Source: Calycina herbarum
Taxonomy: Eukaryota; Ascomycota; Leotiomycetes; Helotiales; Pezizellaceae
Length of the DNA stretch: 10,318 bases
Assembly (NCBI GenBank): GCA_001414485.1
Contig: LLEY01000378.1
Location: 1 to 10,318, forward strand
Direction of reading: 5' to 3'
In this document: in pieces, positions 8,320-10,318 of the stretch
Layout of the letters: each line of letters begins with the position of its first letter
How positions within the stretch are numbered: the first letter of the stretch is position 1
Position numbers and translations under genes: made by a program
The notes under the pieces: model-generated
The model's input: the letters and a program-made list of their open reading frames with translations, nothing else
Database searches by the model: none
What the model was told of the DNA's origin: nothing

Positions 8320-8493
8320 ATGGTCCCCGTGAAGCTCCAGGATGGACCCTCCGTTGAACAGCTCAGAAGCGACAGACATCGAGTGACCATGATCGACTCG
8401 ATTCAGCGGATCCAGATGCTAGATATTCCCGACAGTGACGGCATTATCCTTGGAGAGAGGGCAAGAAAGGAAAGCCAATTGAAATTGAACTGA
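8320..8493 (+). CDS. Small uncertain ORF, 57 residues
   Basis: Begins at an ATG in strong fungal context (CCACAATGG) and ends TGA. The product starts MVPVKLQDGPSVEQLR, continues with an amphipathic middle and a charged end, and uses many C/G-ending codons (CTC, CAG, GTC, ATC, GAC), unlike nearby frames. No family recognised and no partner exon identified; could be a short protein, a first or last exon, or chance. Confidence 0.25.
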   Translation: MVPVKLQDGPSVEQLRSDRHRVTMIDSIQRIQMLDIPDSDGIILGERARKESQLKLN

Positions 8494-8870
8494 GCTTATT
8501 TTGATCGTAAGAAAAGTGTGAAGCGGGAAACAAAAAGGAGGGAGGGCTGAACCGCCACACCGAGGTGAGATATGCGCCACTTTTGGGGGGAGAGGGGGGA
8601 TATCGGCAGGCAGAGGTCAATCAAGCCTTTGCCTATTCTACGCCTTCTTTCGTTCTTCCTTCTTCCGTACAAGCAAGTGCTGCAGCCGTACACTCACTCA
8701 CTACTTACCACACTCGTATACGCCGCACACCTTGGACAGACGGGAAAGCCGCTGCTGCCCCTCTTGATCGCATTTGCCTCCCCGCAACGTTGACCCCCCC
8801 AATTCCTTCTCACCTCACCGTCAGTGGCTTCGGTAGGCGAGAAGCGTAGGATTGAGGACGTAGAAAAAAA

Positions 8871-8896
8871 GGGGGGGTGGATGTGGGTGAGGAGGG
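8871..8896 (+). other. Putative G-quadruplex motif
   Basis: A G7 run followed by GGG at 8885-8887 and GGG at 8894-8896 gives four G3 tracts with loops of 1, 7 and 6 bases, meeting the usual G3+N1-7 pattern. It is preceded by an A7 run. Fold and function are not shown. Confidence 0.5.
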
Positions 8897-9061
8897 TGAG
8901 CCTCAGCCAAACATAGGGTTCAAACCCTCTTCCTCATCTCCCGTCCATGACGCTATTCTCGTCGAAATCGGTCATCTCCAAGTTCCCGGTCGCCTCACGA
9001 ACGCTGAAGATCAATGATCACCAACCCTCAATGCTGCTTGCTTGGCCCCTCCTTCAATCCT

Positions 9062-9081
9062 CATCGCATCGCATCGCATCG
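9062..9081 (+). repeat. (CATCG)4 simple repeat
   Basis: Four perfect CATCG units. The five-base period breaks reading frames, so overlapping open frames here are not credible as coding. Confidence 0.9.
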
Positions 9082-10304
9082 TCTCGGCGCGGGCGTCTTT
9101 TCCTTCTCATTTCCGTTGCTGCAGCATTCCAAACTGCATGCCCACGCTCTCTCCCATGTACCGTCTTCCGAATTGGCGGTGTTGTTGGCAGCGCGCGCTT
9201 CGGATTTGCAAGCACAACTTTGTTTAGAGGGGACGCAGAGCTAGTATGCCCGCTAATCATTTATGATAAAATCGCACGTATAAGAAGTGCCCACCGACTC
9301 TGGGATGCTCACGGGCCGCGGATAACGGTGGAGTAGAGTGGATGTGAGAGCAACAGCAACGTCTGTGATCAGTGCGATCGCAGGGTCCAGCATTTGTCTT
9401 TAGATGATTCCTGATCGCGCTTAAGAGATTTGTCTCCATCTTTTAGAGCTCCTATACTAGCAAGGGCAAACTCAACCAAGGGCATCACGGAGCCGACCGA
9501 CTTTAAAGACGGTAAAGGCTCTCAAGTTAGTAACTTACTCGTGATTGCCCCGTCCCGAGGCATCTTTCAGTACGAGGCTCCGTGAATACGACGGTCATAT
9601 AACTTGATTTTTCGGCATATACTTTGAGACTGATTATAATCCATAATCTCACTAATAGTTTCAGAAACCATTATTCATCACCACTTTCTAGAGCGGAACG
9701 GAACGGCAGAGAGAGAGAGTTTACTGTTGAAAACTTGTTCATCCCGGCATTCGATTGTTTTTCCCGCAGGCAGAAGGAGCAGAACACAAAAGCGGATTGT
9801 CACCGCACGGCAGAGTGACGGCACGGGTTCGGTGATTTTCCAGATGCTTCACTGGCCGGACGATGGCGTTAAGCATAATGTCAGCACCAAAGGTTAAGCC
9901 AGTGAGCTTCGACAGCTATTGCCGACATGACCGTGGGCAGAGAGAGTGGCTCCCAATGGTTGGTTGTGGCAGATGCGGTGTTGCCAGCGATCGCAAGCCG
10001 TCTTTGCAAAGGGGAAGCCTCAAGCCTTTTCCCGACAAGCCTCCATCTCTTCATCTGTCCAGGATCTCACATCTCACATCTCTTCGCTGGATGACCCTGG
10101 ATTGCGGCTTGTGATCATGGCGCACGGAGTGGCGGGGTGGCCAATCGACGTTGATGTCTCTGATCGGGGGGATCAACAAGTCAAGTCAAGCGACTGAGGA
10201 GTGGAGGGCAAGCATTGGCCCGGAGCAAATGTTGAGACAGATTTGAGCCTTTGGGGGGGGGATTGTTGGAGTTGAGGGAGAGGGACTGGCGAGTTGAGTG
10301 GAAA

Positions 10305-10317
10305 GGGGGGGGGGGGG
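10305..10317 (+). repeat. G13 run at the window end
   Basis: Thirteen G residues and a final C close the window. A G9 run lies at 10253-10261. As at the start, a homopolymer sits on the sequence boundary. Confidence 0.9.
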
Positions 10318-10318
10318 C

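Larger units (their letters stand above)
8500..10304. other. No recognisable gene; G/C-run-rich DNA
   Basis: Contains the G-quadruplex motif, CATCG repeats, G6 pairs near 8585-8599 and several overlapping short frames. The frame at 9946-10197 (plus, ATG, 83 residues) has a natural-looking second half (SSVQDLTSHISSLDDPGLR) but matches no family I know. A 10-bp inverted repeat (9485-9494 with 9576-9585) surrounds a small palindrome at 9524-9536. Confidence 0.45.

Noticed and set aside
8915..8928. AGGGTTCAAACCCT resembling a tRNA T-arm
   Set aside because: The five-base stem does not pair with a seven-base loop in register, and no anticodon arm, D-arm or acceptor stem is found upstream.
8947..9336. 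Overlapping plus-strand frames of 129, 76 and 61 codons
   Set aside because: All pass through the CATCG pentamer array, overlap one another and look like low-complexity shadows.

Overview
The window reads as nuclear DNA from a filamentous ascomycete (Pezizomycotina). I lean towards a Leotiomycetes-type fungus, but only from the look of the one recognisable protein. Support for a fungus is a short 87-base intron with a GTACGT donor and a CTAAT branch site, compact fungal-style promoter motifs, and a Nop16-family ribosome-biogenesis protein. There are no bacterial-style operons, ribosome binding sites or RNA operons. Many open frames in the flanks begin only with GTG or TTG, which is not meaningful for a fungal nuclear gene.

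Layout. Positions 1-2070: moderately AT-rich DNA with no recognisable gene, starting in a 15-base G run. Positions 2075-2557: a cluster of inverted repeats built around one central unit (about 2283-2369). A 20-bp perfect copy of its left part lies inverted upstream, and a 37-bp copy (36/37) of its right part lies inverted downstream. An AT-rich island (about 28% GC over 2101-2280) sits inside the first pair. Positions 2541-4130: open frames on both strands but nothing recognisable. Positions 4125-5250: the only confident gene, a two-exon minus-strand NOP16 homologue (219 residues) with a probable promoter (CACGTG and CCAAT upstream) and a probable 3' end (CCCAT repeats and a TATATAA/AATACA-like element). 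Positions 5260-10318: about 5 kb without a recognisable gene. It holds simple repeats, a T15 tract, a purine tract, a 12-bp CAG-type minisatellite, a G-quadruplex motif, a few small ATG-started frames of uncertain status, and a final G13 run.

Working picture: NOP16 supplies a nucleolar factor for the large ribosomal subunit. Nothing else shows a functional link to it. The most unusual structure is the inverted-repeat cluster at 2075-2557, which looks like the debris of a small mobile or foldback element, or a rearranged duplication of a short coding-like segment. The homopolymer G runs at both ends suggest that the window is a whole short contig broken at hard-to-assemble tracts. I see no complete new multi-gene system here.
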